A DNA stretch of 64,000 bases from Hoeflea sp. YIM 152468 (GCF_029210485.1 NZ_JARGET010000033.1:1-64000); one strand, 5' to 3'. Shown: positions 38,557 to 48,812, counted from the stretch's first letter. Notes: generated by a model not told the origin, from the sequence alone. Numbers and translations: made by a program.

Positions 38557-39168
38557 ATGCACAAGCATATTCAGGCAATGGGTACATTTGCTGCGGTGTG
38601 TGGCCTGGCAATAACCGTCAGCACAGCAGCCATTGCGGCACCAGTCAATCTGGTTCCTGTGGGGAAAACCAATCCGCCGATCGGCCATTACGATTTTTGC
38701 AAGCGCTATCCCAACGAGTGCACTTCGCTCGGCAAGGATACCGGTCCGATGGTGCTGACGCGCCAGCGCTGGGCCACGATGCTCGAGATAAACACGCACG
38801 TCAATCAGAGTATTCGACCAGATACCGACCTCAACATCCATGGTGTTGAAGAGCTCTGGTCCTACCCGCGCGAGGTTGGTGACTGTGAGGACTACGTGCT
38901 GCTCAAGCGCCATATGCTGATGCAGAAAGGCTTTTCACCGCAGGACTTGCTGATCACCGTGGTTCTGCAGCCCAATGGCGATGGCCATGCGGTTCTGACC
39001 GTGCGTACTGATTACGGCGACTACATTCTCGACAATATGCGCGGCGATGTCCGGCTGTGGTCCGAAACCGGCTACACCTATGTCAAGCGGCAATCCTCCG
39101 AACACGCCGCCCGATGGACCAAGCTCGGGCCTGGTTCCGCCCCCAAAGTTGGTGCTGTGAACTACTGA
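38557..39168 (+). CDS. BTLCP-family transglutaminase-like cysteine peptidase
   Basis: A 203-residue secreted protein: signal peptide (FAAVCGLAITVSTAAIAAPV), then the bacterial transglutaminase-like cysteine peptidase domain with catalytic Cys in EVGDCEDYVLLKR, His in NGDGHAVLTV and Asp in GDYILDNM. Periplasmic; homologues sit beside adhesin and c-di-GMP systems (LapG-like), fitting the nearby PilZ gene, but no LapD or adhesin is in the window. Ribosome site GGGGAGA. Confidence 0.92.
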   Translation: MHKHIQAMGTFAAVCGLAITVSTAAIAAPVNLVPVGKTNPPIGHYDFCKRYPNECTSLGKDTGPMVLTRQRWATMLEINTHVNQSIRPDTDLNIHGVEELWSYPREVGDCEDYVLLKRHMLMQKGFSPQDLLITVVLQPNGDGHAVLTVRTDYGDYILDNMRGDVRLWSETGYTYVKRQSSEHAARWTKLGPGSAPKVGAVNY

Positions 39169-39298
39169 AGTTTCCAACACCCCGGCACCATGGCCCGCGG
39201 GGGCCGTCCGGGACAGTCAGACAATTGCCGGGCCATCCTTGCCCGGCTGACGAATGGGCCTGGTCGAGTCCCCATGCTTCCCCGCAACGACCTGGCTC

Positions 39299-39340
39299 GA
39301 GCCGACCCCGCTGTCCCCTGGGGTCGGCTCACTTTCTTTG
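39299..39340 (+). terminator. Terminator after the BTLCP gene
   Basis: An 11-bp perfect stem GAGCCGACCCC (39299-39309) / GGGGTCGGCTC (39320-39330), 10-base loop, followed by ACTTTCTTTG. Lies between convergent genes. Confidence 0.75.
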
Positions 39341-39370
39341 CACCAACCGCAGCAAAACCTTGAAACAGCT

Positions 39371-39898
39371 TTAGCCGATCCGCTCGAGTCCCTTGGAAAA
39401 GCGCCTGGCATTTTCCACGTAATGGCTGGCGGAAAGCGTGAGCATGGCCACAGCATCGGCCTCAAGCGTTCTGATCACCCGCGCCGGCGAACCGACCACC
39501 AGGGAATTGTCCGGAATCAGCTTGCCCTCGGTCACCAACGCACCGGCGCCGATCAGGCAATTCTCCCCGATCTTGGCGCCGTTGAGGACTGTAGCACCCA
39601 TGCCCACAAGGCTGTTGTTTCCAATCGTGCATCCATGAAGGATCGCGCTGTGACCGATCGTGCAGCCTTTGCCGATTGTCAGAGGAAACCCCAAATCCGT
39701 ATGCAGGACGCAATTTTCCTGAATGTTGGAGCCTTCGCCCACGGTGATCAGCTCGTTGTCACCGCGCAACACGGCGCCGAACCAGATCCCGGCCCCCTCG
39801 CCCAAGACAACACGCCCGATCACCTGGGCGCTTTCGGCTACAAAGTAAAACCCGTCTGGCAGCAATGGCTGCTTGCCGTCGAGACTGTAAATCGCCAT
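39371..39898 (-). CDS. Gamma-carbonic anhydrase family protein
   Basis: A 175-residue left-handed beta-helix of hexapeptide repeats (VIGRVVLGEGAGIWFGAVLRGD, ENCLIGAGALVTEG). Zinc-ligand His residues appear in NCVLHTDLGF and TIGHSAILHG. Homotrimer; the YrdA/PaaY-like branch, some members of which are active carbonic anhydrases. Confidence 0.93.
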   Translation of the reverse strand: MAIYSLDGKQPLLPDGFYFVAESAQVIGRVVLGEGAGIWFGAVLRGDNELITVGEGSNIQENCVLHTDLGFPLTIGKGCTIGHSAILHGCTIGNNSLVGMGATVLNGAKIGENCLIGAGALVTEGKLIPDNSLVVGSPARVIRTLEADAVAMLTLSASHYVENARRFSKGLERIG

Positions 39899-39992
39899 TT
39901 CAACTCCTCTCCGCCACTTCAGGCCCCTGTTTAATCGGTTTCCGGCAAAGATGGAAACCGCCCTTGCGGATCAGAGCCATGCCTGGGGGTCG

Positions 39993-40328
39993 TCAGGTGA
40001 GGAAGTAACCGCTGGCAAAGGCCATCTCAAGCACGATGATCCCCGAACAGACTGACCAGCCCGCAGCCACCAGCGTCAGAACCATGTAAAGCGGCAGGGA
40101 AACCAGGCCGCCGCGCCAGTTTTTGAACCCATTGGTCAGCAGCAAGCGCGGACCAATCACCGCCGCCAGAACCAGTTCGGCCAACATCCGACCCGGATGG
40201 CCTGTCTGCCTGGCGCCCGACGGCTCACGCCAGCCCGCAAGCCGGACAAGCTCAACTCCGACCCACGAGGTCGAGAATCCGGTCACCATAACAACAACCG
40301 CGGCCATGACGTCAAAGGAATAAATCAT
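39993..40328 (-). CDS. Small three-helix membrane protein
   Basis: A 111-residue protein with three hydrophobic helices (FDVMAAVVVMVTGFSTSWVGVEL; MLAELVLAAVIGPRLLL; LPLYMVLTLVAAGWSVCSGIIVLEM). Possibly a DUF6949-type rhizobial conserved protein; I am not certain of the family. Function unknown. Confidence 0.75.
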   Translation of the reverse strand: MIYSFDVMAAVVVMVTGFSTSWVGVELVRLAGWREPSGARQTGHPGRMLAELVLAAVIGPRLLLTNGFKNWRGGLVSLPLYMVLTLVAAGWSVCSGIIVLEMAFASGYFLT

Positions 40329-40435
40329 TGGTTAACCATATCCGGTCCAAAGTTGATGCTCGTCAAGACATCGTGCAAGCACCGTGCCACGGCCGGATGT
40401 TTCATTCTGACACATATTGAACCTACCGGTTTCCC

Positions 40436-41170
40436 ATGTCCTCTGCTCCATCGCCAATAGAACACACCCCCTTGATCACCCAGAGTTTTGTCTGGAAGCT
40501 GACGGCTGTGGTCGCGGTGATGTGCCTTGTTACCCTGGCAATAGCGGTGACCGGCAGAATGATCGGAAAAAGCATCTCCCATGCCGGCAACACCGCTGAT
40601 CCGACGGTGCATGAAATCATCATTGGCAATGATGTGCTCGGCCTGCCTGCCAATGTGATCCGATTTCAAAGCCAGCGTGTGTCTGGAGTTCAAAACGCAG
40701 TCGACACTTATTTCGCATGGCCCGGCATGCGTGGTTACAGCTTGGAAAACCGTAATATCTTCAACCAGACGAGCTCAGCAAAAGGTCTCATCTTCGCCCG
40801 TATCACTCAGGCGACCATGTCACGAGACATGTCCGGTCGTTTCGACCCGATCTACAAACGGCTGACCGATGGCCAGCCCGTGGCCGGACCGGACGGCCTC
40901 GACTCATTCCGCCTGCGCGCCGGCGCCGGCTATGCCAGCGAACTGATGTATGTGGAGCGAACTTCAGGTGAACGGCCCTACACGGTCCGCTGCCTGGTCG
41001 AGGAGACCGGCGCTGACCGCACAACAACCACTCAGACCGGATGCCAGCGCGACATCTTCATCGGCAAGGATCTTTCAGTCACCTACCGCTTCTCAATCGA
41101 CCATCTGCCGCAATGGCGGCAGATTGAAAGCGATGTGCGCAGCTATCTGGAATCGGCGTTGGCCGGTTAA
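40436..41170 (+). CDS. Membrane-anchored hypothetical protein
   Basis: A 244-residue protein with one N-terminal anchor helix (WKLTAVVAVMCLVTLAIAV, about residues 20-40) and a periplasmic domain. No known domain recognised; the rest is mixed alpha/beta with two cysteines (VRCLVEE, TQTGCQRD) that could form a disulfide. It ends overlapping by 4 bases with the convergent DUF3126 gene. Confidence 0.75.
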   Translation: MSSAPSPIEHTPLITQSFVWKLTAVVAVMCLVTLAIAVTGRMIGKSISHAGNTADPTVHEIIIGNDVLGLPANVIRFQSQRVSGVQNAVDTYFAWPGMRGYSLENRNIFNQTSSAKGLIFARITQATMSRDMSGRFDPIYKRLTDGQPVAGPDGLDSFRLRAGAGYASELMYVERTSGERPYTVRCLVEETGADRTTTTQTGCQRDIFIGKDLSVTYRFSIDHLPQWRQIESDVRSYLESALAG

Positions 41171-41370
41171 AGATCGACGTCGAGAATGGCCATGGAAAAA
41201 TTGTATGACAGATCGCCATCTTCATCATCGCGGAAAATGATGCCGAGGAACTCATCGCCCAGATAGACCTCCGCCGAATCATCTTTTCGGGGCCGCGCCT
41301 TGATCACCATCTTGTCGTTGAAAATACGCTTGAAATAGGCATTCAGCTTGATGATTTCATCGGGTTTCAC
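41167..41370 (-). CDS. DUF3126 family protein
   Basis: A 67-residue protein (KPDEIIKLNAYFKRIFNDK ... VYLGDEFLGIIFRDDEDGD) matching DUF3126. It starts with GTG after CAGGAG. The location about 100 bases downstream of cysE is the usual one for this family in rhizobia; role unknown. Confidence 0.9.
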   Translation of the reverse strand: MKPDEIIKLNAYFKRIFNDKMVIKARPRKDDSAEVYLGDEFLGIIFRDDEDGDLSYNFSMAILDVDL

Positions 41371-41474
41371 GGTGCACTCCTGAGGCTATTGGGGTTCGCC
41401 GGGGCTTTTGGCACGGACCGGGGGCTAAATCAAACCCGCGATGAAATTTTCACACAAGGCCCACGTCGATCGCT

Positions 41475-42299
41475 TCAGTTGCCGCCATTGAGCATCTGGT
41501 TCATGGCGCGAGACGGCTCGTCGCAGCCTGCTGTGCCGACCACGCGGGCAGGAACGCCAGCCACGGTGGAATTCGGCGGCACCGCCTTGAGAACCACCGA
41601 TCCGGCTGCCACCCGGCTGCAACGGCCGATCTCGATATTGCCAAGCACATTGGCGCCGGCGCCGATCAGCACGCCATCCCTGATCTTGGGATGACGGTCA
41701 CCGGTTTCCTTGCCGGTTCCACCAAGCGTCACGCCTTGCAGAATCGAAACATTGTCTCCGATCGTCGCCGTCATGCCGACCACGAGGCCGGTGGCATGAT
41801 CGAGAAACATCCCCTTGCCCACTGCGGCAGCGGGATGAATGTCGGTCTGGAAGATTTCGGATGACCGGCTCTGCAGATACAGTGCCAGATCCACCCTGCC
41901 CTTGCCCCACAGCCAATGGGCCAGACGATGGGTCTGGATGGCGTGGAAGCCCTTGAAATAGAGCACCGGCTGGATGAACCGGGTGCAGGCGGGATCCCGG
42001 TCGTAAACAGCCTGGATGTCGACCCGCAGCACCGGTTCCCAGTCCTTCCAGTCATCGACCATTTCCTGGAAAGTCTGCCGCAGCAGATTGGCCTGCAGAT
42101 CCTGATGGTCAAGCCGCTCGCAGACCCGATGGATCACAGCCGCCTCCAGCGACGGCTGGTTGAGAATCGTGGAATAGAGAAACGCTGCAAGCAGCGGTTC
42201 CTGAGCGATGGACCGCTCGGCCTCAAGCCGGATCGAATCCCAGATTGGGTCGATCGCCTTGACCGAGTCCTTGCTCCGCACACCTGTGTTCGCTGACAT
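41475..42299 (-). CDS. cysE: Serine O-acetyltransferase
   Basis: A 274-residue CysE: an N-terminal helical domain (SIRLEAERSIAQEPLLAAFL) and a C-terminal left-handed beta-helix (DIHPAAAVGKGMFLDHATG, VSILQGVTLGGTGK, IGAGANVLGNIEIG) with active-site His and Asp. It makes O-acetylserine for cysteine synthesis. Start at 42299 with a GGAGG ribosome site. Confidence 0.96.
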   Translation of the reverse strand: MSANTGVRSKDSVKAIDPIWDSIRLEAERSIAQEPLLAAFLYSTILNQPSLEAAVIHRVCERLDHQDLQANLLRQTFQEMVDDWKDWEPVLRVDIQAVYDRDPACTRFIQPVLYFKGFHAIQTHRLAHWLWGKGRVDLALYLQSRSSEIFQTDIHPAAAVGKGMFLDHATGLVVGMTATIGDNVSILQGVTLGGTGKETGDRHPKIRDGVLIGAGANVLGNIEIGRCSRVAAGSVVLKAVPPNSTVAGVPARVVGTAGCDEPSRAMNQMLNGGN

Positions 42300-42687
42300 T
42301 GCCGCCTCCGGGCTGGATTGAATTTGCCATAAAGATAAGACACTCAGCACAAAAAACAAACGCACAGATCAAACGGACGAAAAATTTTCTGCGGCCGAAG
42401 GCTCGATCTCCACCCCCCGGCAATGGTCTGCGGCTGCCCTGCCGCTCTCTCCCGACCCGGCGCGCTGGATGCACAAGGTCAGGCCGAGGCCGCAGCACTT
42501 GTCACAGTGGCATCACTGTCTGTCCGGGAATCAAAGGCTGCCATCGCCGCAAATCTGAGCCGCTTGTGCAAGGATCAGGACATAGCAGCCCGCATGTTCG
42601 GTAACGACATCTGATCTGCTGATCCATGTCCGTAGACGTCAGATCTTCACTATGACACCTCACCCGGCGTCTACCGGAGAGCTGGGG
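42300..42687. other. Intergenic region between cysE and the hydrolase operon
   Basis: About 390 bases. A 63-codon plus-strand frame (42423-42614) ends in a plausible-looking helical sequence (SRLCKDQDIAARMFGNDI) but has no ribosome site; I do not count it as a gene. No clear terminator or promoter element otherwise. Confidence 0.4.
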
Positions 42688-43578
42688 TCAGCCCCGGACT
42701 TCGAACCGCTCGAGGAAACCCGACACTGCGTCGTTGAAGGCATCATTGCGGTCGCCCGCAACCATGTGACCGGCCCCGGACACATCGACAAAATCAGCAT
42801 GCGGAACCATGGTCTGGAAGGCCCGCACAGCCTCTTCGGTGACAAGCTCCGACTGCTGTCCCCGCACCAGCAGCACCGGTATGTTCAAGCCGCGTGCGGC
42901 ATCCGCCAGCCGGTACTGAAGGGTTGCCGCGCCGGTGTTGATGTTGCGCGGCCCGTCGATGAAGGCCGGATCCCAATGCCAGCGGTACCGCCCGTCGACC
43001 CCTTTGCGCAGATTCTTGGCCAGTCCATCCAGCGAGCGCGGCGGCCCGCGGTGCGGCAGATAGGCGGCAATGGCGCCCGCGGCTTCTTCCAGAGTGGCAA
43101 ATCCTTCCCGCATCCGCTCGGCCATGAAGCCCTGGATGCGGCTGACGCCATCCGCGTCGATATCGGGCGTGATGTCGACAAGAACCAGCCCGCCAAGCAG
43201 GCCCGGCCCACCCAGATGTTCGGCCATCAGACCGGATATGCCGCCCATCGACGCCCCCACCAGTACCGGCGGCTGGCCGCAGCGCCCGGTGATGTCGCGG
43301 CAAATGCAGATGGCGTCAGCGGCGTAATCGTCAAAGGCATAGCTTTGATCTTCCAGCCAGGCGCTGTCGCCGTGGCCGCGCTGGTCGAGCGTGAAGGCCC
43401 GGTGTCCCGCATCGGCAATGCGCCGCGCAGCGCCCCCCCAGGCATGCCGGGTCTGGCCGCCGCCATGCAGCAGCAGCACCGGGTTTGCGCGCACATCTCC
43501 GCGGGGTCCATGGTCGTCGGCCACCAGGCGGTTGCCCGCAGCCCCGCTAAACTCCGTGGAGATTTTCAATGCTTTCAT
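42688..43578 (-). CDS. Alpha/beta hydrolase
   Basis: A 296-residue cytoplasmic hydrolase with oxyanion motif LLLHGGGQTRHAW, DQRGHGDSAW, nucleophile elbow VGASMGGISG and a C-terminal His in SGAGHMVAGD. Its ATG overlaps the stop of the preceding hydrolase gene (TGATG), so the two are translationally coupled. Substrate unknown; resembles haloperoxidase/epoxide-hydrolase-like esterases. Confidence 0.9.
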   Translation of the reverse strand: MKALKISTEFSGAAGNRLVADDHGPRGDVRANPVLLLHGGGQTRHAWGGAARRIADAGHRAFTLDQRGHGDSAWLEDQSYAFDDYAADAICICRDITGRCGQPPVLVGASMGGISGLMAEHLGGPGLLGGLVLVDITPDIDADGVSRIQGFMAERMREGFATLEEAAGAIAAYLPHRGPPRSLDGLAKNLRKGVDGRYRWHWDPAFIDGPRNINTGAATLQYRLADAARGLNIPVLLVRGQQSELVTEEAVRAFQTMVPHADFVDVSGAGHMVAGDRNDAFNDAVSGFLERFEVRG

Positions 43579-44369
43579 CAGATGGCACCGGCCTCGACAT
43601 CGGCAAGGAACGTCAGCACGGCGGCCTTGAACACCTTGTCACCGACGGCAAGCATGTGATCCCGGTTGGGAATATCGACGGACCGCGCGCGCGGCATCAA
43701 CTGTGCCAGCCCTTCCGCCGAGCCGGCAATTTCATCCCGGGTGCCCACACCGATCAACGCCGGCATGTCCAGTTTCGCCAGATCGGGCCGGCTGACCAAT
43801 GTCCGCGAAGTGCTGATACAGGCCGCCAGCGCCAGCCGGTCACTCTTGGTCTGATCCGCAAAGGCCCGAAACATCCTGCCGCGGGCGTCGGGCACATCTT
43901 CAATCGAATCGGCCCGCAAGGCCGATGCAATCGGATCCCAGTCACCGACGCCATCAACCATGCCAAGTCCGAGCCCGCCAAACACCACCGCGCGAACCAG
44001 TTGCGGACGCGACATCGCAAGAAATGCCGAAATCCGCGCGCCCATGGAATAGCCCATCACATAGGCCGAAGTGATATTGAGCGAATCAAGCAGCCCGGCA
44101 GCATCGGCGGCCATGATCTCGGGGTGATAGGCTTCGGGATCGTGCGGCTTGTCAGACTGGCCATGTCCGCGATTGTCGAGGGCAATGACGCGGTACCCGG
44201 CCTCGTCAAAGGTCTTGATCCAGCCCGGAAAAAGCCAGTTGACATGCGCGGTTGAGGCAAAGCCGTGAATGAGCAAGACCGGAAATCCCTCCGGATTTCC
44301 CGCTTCATACCACGCAAGCTCAACATCTCCGGAGGTGAAACGAGCGGCCTGCAGGCGATCCAGATTCAT
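43578..44369 (-). CDS. Alpha/beta hydrolase
   Basis: A 263-residue hydrolase: VLLIHGFASTAHVNW, ALDNRGHGQSDKPHD, nucleophile elbow MGYSMGARISAF, and the His in NRDHMLAVGD. The start at 44369 (MNLDRLQAARFTS) is preceded by AAAGGAA. First gene of a coupled pair with a similar hydrolase, the two probably sharing a pathway. Confidence 0.9.
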   Translation of the reverse strand: MNLDRLQAARFTSGDVELAWYEAGNPEGFPVLLIHGFASTAHVNWLFPGWIKTFDEAGYRVIALDNRGHGQSDKPHDPEAYHPEIMAADAAGLLDSLNITSAYVMGYSMGARISAFLAMSRPQLVRAVVFGGLGLGMVDGVGDWDPIASALRADSIEDVPDARGRMFRAFADQTKSDRLALAACISTSRTLVSRPDLAKLDMPALIGVGTRDEIAGSAEGLAQLMPRARSVDIPNRDHMLAVGDKVFKAAVLTFLADVEAGAI

Positions 44370-44546
44370 GTGAAGTTCCTTTCGCGTCCTACCTAACCCA
44401 ATCGGGTCCGCTTGCAAATGTCGGACGCAGGACTTCGCGGCCGCAGAGTCCGAGCGATCAAGACACGGTCAAATTACCTGCTACACTTTTGTTCTGCCAG
44501 CGTATAAGGTCCGGCCGAAATCAAGCTTGCCACGACGGAGAGATGC

Positions 44547-44792
44547 ATGGCTGACCACACGATCCCGCATTTTCAGAATGATGCGGGTCATGCCGCGATC
44601 GAGATCGGCGTCAAGGAATTCTTGTGCGTGGGCGCAAATCCGCCTTTCGATCACCCACATGTCTATCTCGACATGGGCGCAGATGCCGAAAAGGTCTGCC
44701 CCTATTGTTCGACCTTGTACACCTACAATCCGGCGCTTCCTGCCACCGAGACCACACCGGCTGGCTGTGCGTGGGTCGATCAGGCTGCCTGA
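44547..44792 (+). CDS. Zinc-finger (CHCC-type) small protein
   Basis: An 81-residue protein with the CHCC zinc-site pattern: FLCVGANPPFDHPHVYLDMG and VCPYCSTLYTY. It matches the zf-CHCC family related to the NDUFS6 accessory subunit of complex I, common in alphaproteobacteria. ATG with a GGAGAG ribosome site. Confidence 0.88.
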   Translation: MADHTIPHFQNDAGHAAIEIGVKEFLCVGANPPFDHPHVYLDMGADAEKVCPYCSTLYTYNPALPATETTPAGCAWVDQAA

Positions 44793-44922
44793 AACACGTC
44801 TCTTCGCTTGACCCCGGCAACGCGGCCCCAATGCATCGCACCACGATGACAATGCGGGGATCTTCAGCGCCGGACTGGCGCGGTTTGGCCTCTGCGAACG
44901 CGTACCGGCTCCGGAGGGTGCA

Positions 44923-46098
44923 GTGACGGCTCACACCATTCTTGTCATCGGCGCCGGAATTGGCGGTCTCACCACCGCCCTTGCCTTTGCCCGGCAAGGG
45001 TTTGCCGTCGATGTCGTCGAGCAGGCAACAACACTCAGTGAAGTCGGCGCCGGGTTGCAGGTCTCACCCAACGCCAGCCGAATCCTGGTCGCACTTGGCC
45101 TTGGCGAGGCGTTGCAGCGGACAATGGTGCTGCCTCGCGACATCGCGCTGGCTTCCGGACGCTCGCTCCGGGCAATCGCGCGCGTCCCCTGTGGTGGCTT
45201 TGCCGCCGACAGGTGGGGGGCGCCTTACGGCGTCATGCACCGCGCAGATCTGCAAGCACTGCTGCTCGAAGCCGTCATTGCTCACCCGGCCTGCCGGGTG
45301 CATCTGGAACAACCGGTCCAGTCGAGTGACATCACCACACTGCACGCCCGGATTGGCACACCCCGCCCGGATCTCATCGTCGCGGCCGATGGCGTCTGGT
45401 CTCAAAGCCGCAAGTTGATCCCGCAGGCCTCGATGCCGCGGTTTTCCGGCCAGGTGGCATGGCGCTTCCAACTCGACGCCAGCGCCGCTGGATCGGTCAT
45501 CGACACCCGGAACGTCACCGCATTTCTCGGCGCCAGGACCCACCTTGTGGCCTATCCGCTGGAAAACGGGACCGTCCTCAACATGGTGGCGATCGCCGGG
45601 GGCAAAAATCTTGGTGAAAGCTGGGCTGCGCAAGAAGCGGCGGCTGATCGGACCGAGTTGCTGCAGGCTTTCGCCGGCTGGGACCCACGGCTGGTTTCGT
45701 TGCTGCGCACCGCGCCACGAATGACCCGATGGCCGTTGTTCGCTGTCGCCGATGGCCGCTGGAGCGATGATGCAGGGATGGTCATGATTGGCGACGCCGC
45801 CCATGCCATGACACCGTTTGCGGCACAGGGCGCGGCCATGGCGATCGAGGACGGATACGAACTTGCCCATGCCTGTGGCCATGCCGGCAAAGACTTCTCC
45901 AGCGCAATCGAACGCTATGAAACCCACCGCCGGTCCCGCCTCACCCAGGTGCGCCGCCGCGGCGCTTTCAACCGGTTTGCCTATCACGCCAGCGGCCCGG
46001 TTCGCCTTGGTCGCGATCTGGTTCTTGGCCTGAGGAAGCCCGAAAGCCTCGCGGCCGATCTCGATTGGCTGTATGGCTACCGCGCGACAGGGCTGTAG
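44923..46098 (+). CDS. FAD-dependent monooxygenase
   Basis: A 391-residue class A flavoprotein hydroxylase. Dinucleotide motif GAGIGGLTTALAFARQG at the N-terminus, DG-type motif (DLIVAADGVWSQSRK) near 150, and GDAAHAMTPFAAQGAAMAIED near 290. Similar to salicylate/3-hydroxybenzoate hydroxylases or UbiH-like enzymes; substrate not determinable. Starts with GTG after GGAGGGTGCA. Confidence 0.9.
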   Translation: MTAHTILVIGAGIGGLTTALAFARQGFAVDVVEQATTLSEVGAGLQVSPNASRILVALGLGEALQRTMVLPRDIALASGRSLRAIARVPCGGFAADRWGAPYGVMHRADLQALLLEAVIAHPACRVHLEQPVQSSDITTLHARIGTPRPDLIVAADGVWSQSRKLIPQASMPRFSGQVAWRFQLDASAAGSVIDTRNVTAFLGARTHLVAYPLENGTVLNMVAIAGGKNLGESWAAQEAAADRTELLQAFAGWDPRLVSLLRTAPRMTRWPLFAVADGRWSDDAGMVMIGDAAHAMTPFAAQGAAMAIEDGYELAHACGHAGKDFSSAIERYETHRRSRLTQVRRRGAFNRFAYHASGPVRLGRDLVLGLRKPESLAADLDWLYGYRATGL

Positions 46099-46103
46099 TC
46101 AGA

Positions 46104-46853
46104 TCAGAAAACACCCTGGAGGCTCTGGGGATTGTGCACGCGCAGGCTTGTGCCCAGCAAGCCGGGCAACGGCGTCCACCAGCCGGTTTTCAACCCCGCC
46201 TGCCGCAGCATGCGTGCGGTCCAGACATTGCAGCCGACGAACGCGTTGAACCCGCCCTTGGCTTCATAGAAGCGATCGTAGGCGCCGTAACCGGCATCCT
46301 CGATCCTAACAGGCGCTCCCTCGGCATTGACCGCAAAACTCGCAAGGATGGAATCGATCAGCCGGTCAAACGCTGCTGCATCGAACTCAAGCGTCATCAC
46401 TGAGGCATCGGCTGGATTGAGAGGGCCCGCCAGCCCCATATGCATGACTGAGCTGTCGAGTGTCAGTGCGCTGAAGACCGGACCCGGCTTGAGGTCGGCC
46501 CAGGTCGGGGTTTCGATATAGAAACTGCGACCACCCCAACCCGCAATGATGTGCGCCACCCCGGGCTGCGACGGATCGAGCCCATCGGCGGCCATGAAAC
46601 CAAAACGCGCCGTTACATCCGGATCTGCCGGCAAGGCAATGTCGGTGTGGATTGCAGACGACAGGAGCAGCACGGTCCGCTTCGCCGCTACCGACGGCGC
46701 AATCGTGGACGCGGGCGTTGACGCTGTCGGGCCGGCAACGGCACCGGGCCTCGGAACCGCCGTTCCAAGGCCCAAAAGCAGAATGACGACACCCATTGCA
46801 ACGAGCAATGTTCGCCAGCTCCGGAACCGCCGAATGCCGCCTCCGGAAGCCAT
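46104..46853 (-). CDS. DUF2459/TIGR02117-type membrane-anchored protein
   Basis: A 249-residue protein with an N-terminal membrane anchor (TLLVAMGVVILLLGLGTAV) and a periplasmic domain. The pattern LLSSAIHTDIALPAD, FYIETPTWADLKPG, YEAKGGFNAFVGCNVWTARML suggests a papain-like/NlpC-type fold with Cys and His (family knowledge for DUF2459). It lies 12 bases downstream of aapP, so it may be transcribed from the aap operon. Confidence 0.8.
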   Translation of the reverse strand: MASGGGIRRFRSWRTLLVAMGVVILLLGLGTAVPRPGAVAGPTASTPASTIAPSVAAKRTVLLLSSAIHTDIALPADPDVTARFGFMAADGLDPSQPGVAHIIAGWGGRSFYIETPTWADLKPGPVFSALTLDSSVMHMGLAGPLNPADASVMTLEFDAAAFDRLIDSILASFAVNAEGAPVRIEDAGYGAYDRFYEAKGGFNAFVGCNVWTARMLRQAGLKTGWWTPLPGLLGTSLRVHNPQSLQGVF

Positions 46854-46865
46854 GCTGAAAACGAC

Positions 46866-47663
46866 CTAATGCAGGATCTGGCTCAGGAACAGCTTGGTTC
46901 GCTCGTGCTGGGGATTGTCAAAGAACTCGCCCGGCGCGTTCTGCTCGACGATCTGGCCCTGGTCCATGAAGATCACGCGGTTGGCAACCTGCCGCGCAAA
47001 ACCCATTTCGTGAGTAACGCACAGCATGGTCATGCCTTCCTCGGCAAGACCCACCATGGTGTCGAGCACTTCCTTGATCATCTCCGGGTCGAGCGCCGAT
47101 GTCGGCTCATCAAACAGCATGATACGCGGGTTCATGCACAATGAGCGGGCAATCGCCACGCGCTGTTGCTGACCACCGGAAAGCTGGCCCGGATACTTGT
47201 TGGCCTGCTCGGGAATCTTCACCCGCTCCAGATAGTGCATGGCAATTTCCTCGGCCTTCTTCTTCGGCATCTTGCGCACCCAGATCGGCGCCAGGGTGCA
47301 GTTTTCGAGGATGGTCAGATGCGGAAACAGGTTGAAGTGCTGGAACACCATGCCGACTTCGCGGCGCACCTCGTCGATCTTCTTGAGATCGTTGGTCAGC
47401 TCAATGCCGTCGACAAGGATCTTGCCCTTCTGGTGTTCTTCCAGCCGGTTGATGCAGCGGATCATGGTCGATTTGCCGGAGCCCGACGGACCGGCAATCA
47501 CGATCCGCTCGCCGCGCATGACCTTCAGATCGATGTCGCGAAGCACGTGAAACTCGCCGTACCACTTGTTCATGCCGATGATCTCGATGGCCACATCGGT
47601 CTCCGACACCGTCATCTTCGAAGGGCCTGGACCTTGTTGTGCTGCTGCGTTGTTGTCAGCCAT
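46866..47663 (-). CDS. aapP: General L-amino acid ABC transporter, ATPase
   Basis: A 265-residue ABC ATPase. Walker [14 protein letters not shown], signature [15 protein letters not shown], Walker [15 protein letters not shown], and H-loop [10 protein letters not shown] are all intact. Last aap gene; energises uptake of many L-amino acids and is known in rhizobia as the main general amino-acid permease. Confidence 0.97.
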   Translation of the reverse strand: MADNNAAAQQGPGPSKMTVSETDVAIEIIGMNKWYGEFHVLRDIDLKVMRGERIVIAGPSGSGKSTMIRCINRLEEHQKGKILVDGIELTNDLKKIDEVRREVGMVFQHFNLFPHLTILENCTLAPIWVRKMPKKKAEEIAMHYLERVKIPEQANKYPGQLSGGQQQRVAIARSLCMNPRIMLFDEPTSALDPEMIKEVLDTMVGLAEEGMTMLCVTHEMGFARQVANRVIFMDQGQIVEQNAPGEFFDNPQHERTKLFLSQILH

Positions 47664-47678
47664 GGTAAAAATCCCTTG

Positions 47679-48812
47679 TTATCGTTTGTGGCCAGTGTCG
47701 AGACGCCGTTCCATATAAGCGGAATAGCGCGACATGCTGAAGCAGAAGAGGAAGAATACGAACGCGGCGAAAACGAAGCCGGTCGCAGGCGTAGCAGGTG
47801 AAATCCAGTTCTGGTCGTTCATGTTCTGCTGCACGATGCCGAGCAGATCAAACAGACCGATGATGAGAACCAGACTGGTATCCTTGAACAGGCCGATGAA
47901 GGTGTTGACGATGCCCGGGATCACCAGTGTCAGCGCCTGCGGCATGGTCACAAGCCTTGTGCCCTGCCAGAAGGTCAGCGCCATGGCATTGGCCGCCTCG
48001 TACTGCCCTTTCGGAATCGCCTGCAATCCACCGCGAATGACCTCGGCCATATAGGCTGACGAGAACAGCGCCACGCCGATCAACGCGCGCAGCAGCTTGT
48101 CGAACGACACCCCGTCCGGCAGAAACAGCGGCAGCATCACCGAGGACATAAACAGCACCGTGATCAGCGGCACGCCACGCCAGAACTCGATGAAGATGAC
48201 GCTGAACATCTTGACGATCGGCATTTCCGAGCGCCGCCCCAGTGCCAGCAGAATGCCGAGCGGAAACGACACCACGATGCCGACGATGGCGACGACGAGG
48301 GTCACCAGCAGGCCGCCCCAAAGTGGCGTCTCGACCGGCTCCAGCCCGAATTGTCCGGTGAGCAGGATGAAGGCCAGGACCGGAAAGACAACCAGCAGAT
48401 AAAGGGCATTCTGACGCTTGTAGGGAACCGACGGAATGGCGATCGGCACCAGACCGGCAATCAGCAACAGTCCCGACAGATTGACCCGCCAACGCTCATC
48501 GACCGGGTAGCGTCCGTAGATGAACTGCCCGAACTTTGCCTCGACAAAGGCCCAGCAGGCGCCGGTGCCCGGCGCAAGACAGGCTTCCCGGCTTTCTCCG
48601 GTCCAGACCGCACTGATGAAAGCCCAATCAATGATCGGCGGAACCATCCACAACAAAAACAGCGAGGTCAGAATGGTCAGCACTGTGTCGCGCGGGGTGG
48701 CAAAAAGGTTTTCCTTGAACCACCCCACCACACCACGCGAGGACACCGGCGGCGCCATCAGCGGGCTTTCCTGTGTGCGAACGAAAGCGATTGATCGTGT
48801 GTTGTTGTCCAT
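47679..48812 (-). CDS. aapM: General L-amino acid ABC transporter, permease
   Basis: A 377-residue permease with about eight membrane helices and the EAA-like loop ([25 protein letters not shown]) that docks AapP. Pairs with AapQ; the extended N-terminal region with a periplasmic loop is typical of the Aap permeases. The ATG follows the aapQ stop by 3 bases. Confidence 0.96.
   Translation of the reverse strand: MDNNTRSIAFVRTQESPLMAPPVSSRGVVGWFKENLFATPRDTVLTILTSLFLLWMVPPIIDWAFISAVWTGESREACLAPGTGACWAFVEAKFGQFIYGRYPVDERWRVNLSGLLLIAGLVPIAIPSVPYKRQNALYLLVVFPVLAFILLTGQFGLEPVETPLWGGLLVTLVVAIVGIVVSFPLGILLALGRRSEMPIVKMFSVIFIEFWRGVPLITVLFMSSVMLPLFLPDGVSFDKLLRALIGVALFSSAYMAEVIRGGLQAIPKGQYEAANAMALTFWQGTRLVTMPQALTLVIPGIVNTFIGLFKDTSLVLIIGLFDLLGIVQQNMNDQNWISPATPATGFVFAAFVFFLFCFSMSRYSAYMERRLDTGHKR

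Noticed and set aside
42423-42614. Small plus-strand gene of 63 codons upstream of cysE
   Set aside because: No ribosome site and no recognisable family; only the C-terminal half looks protein-like.
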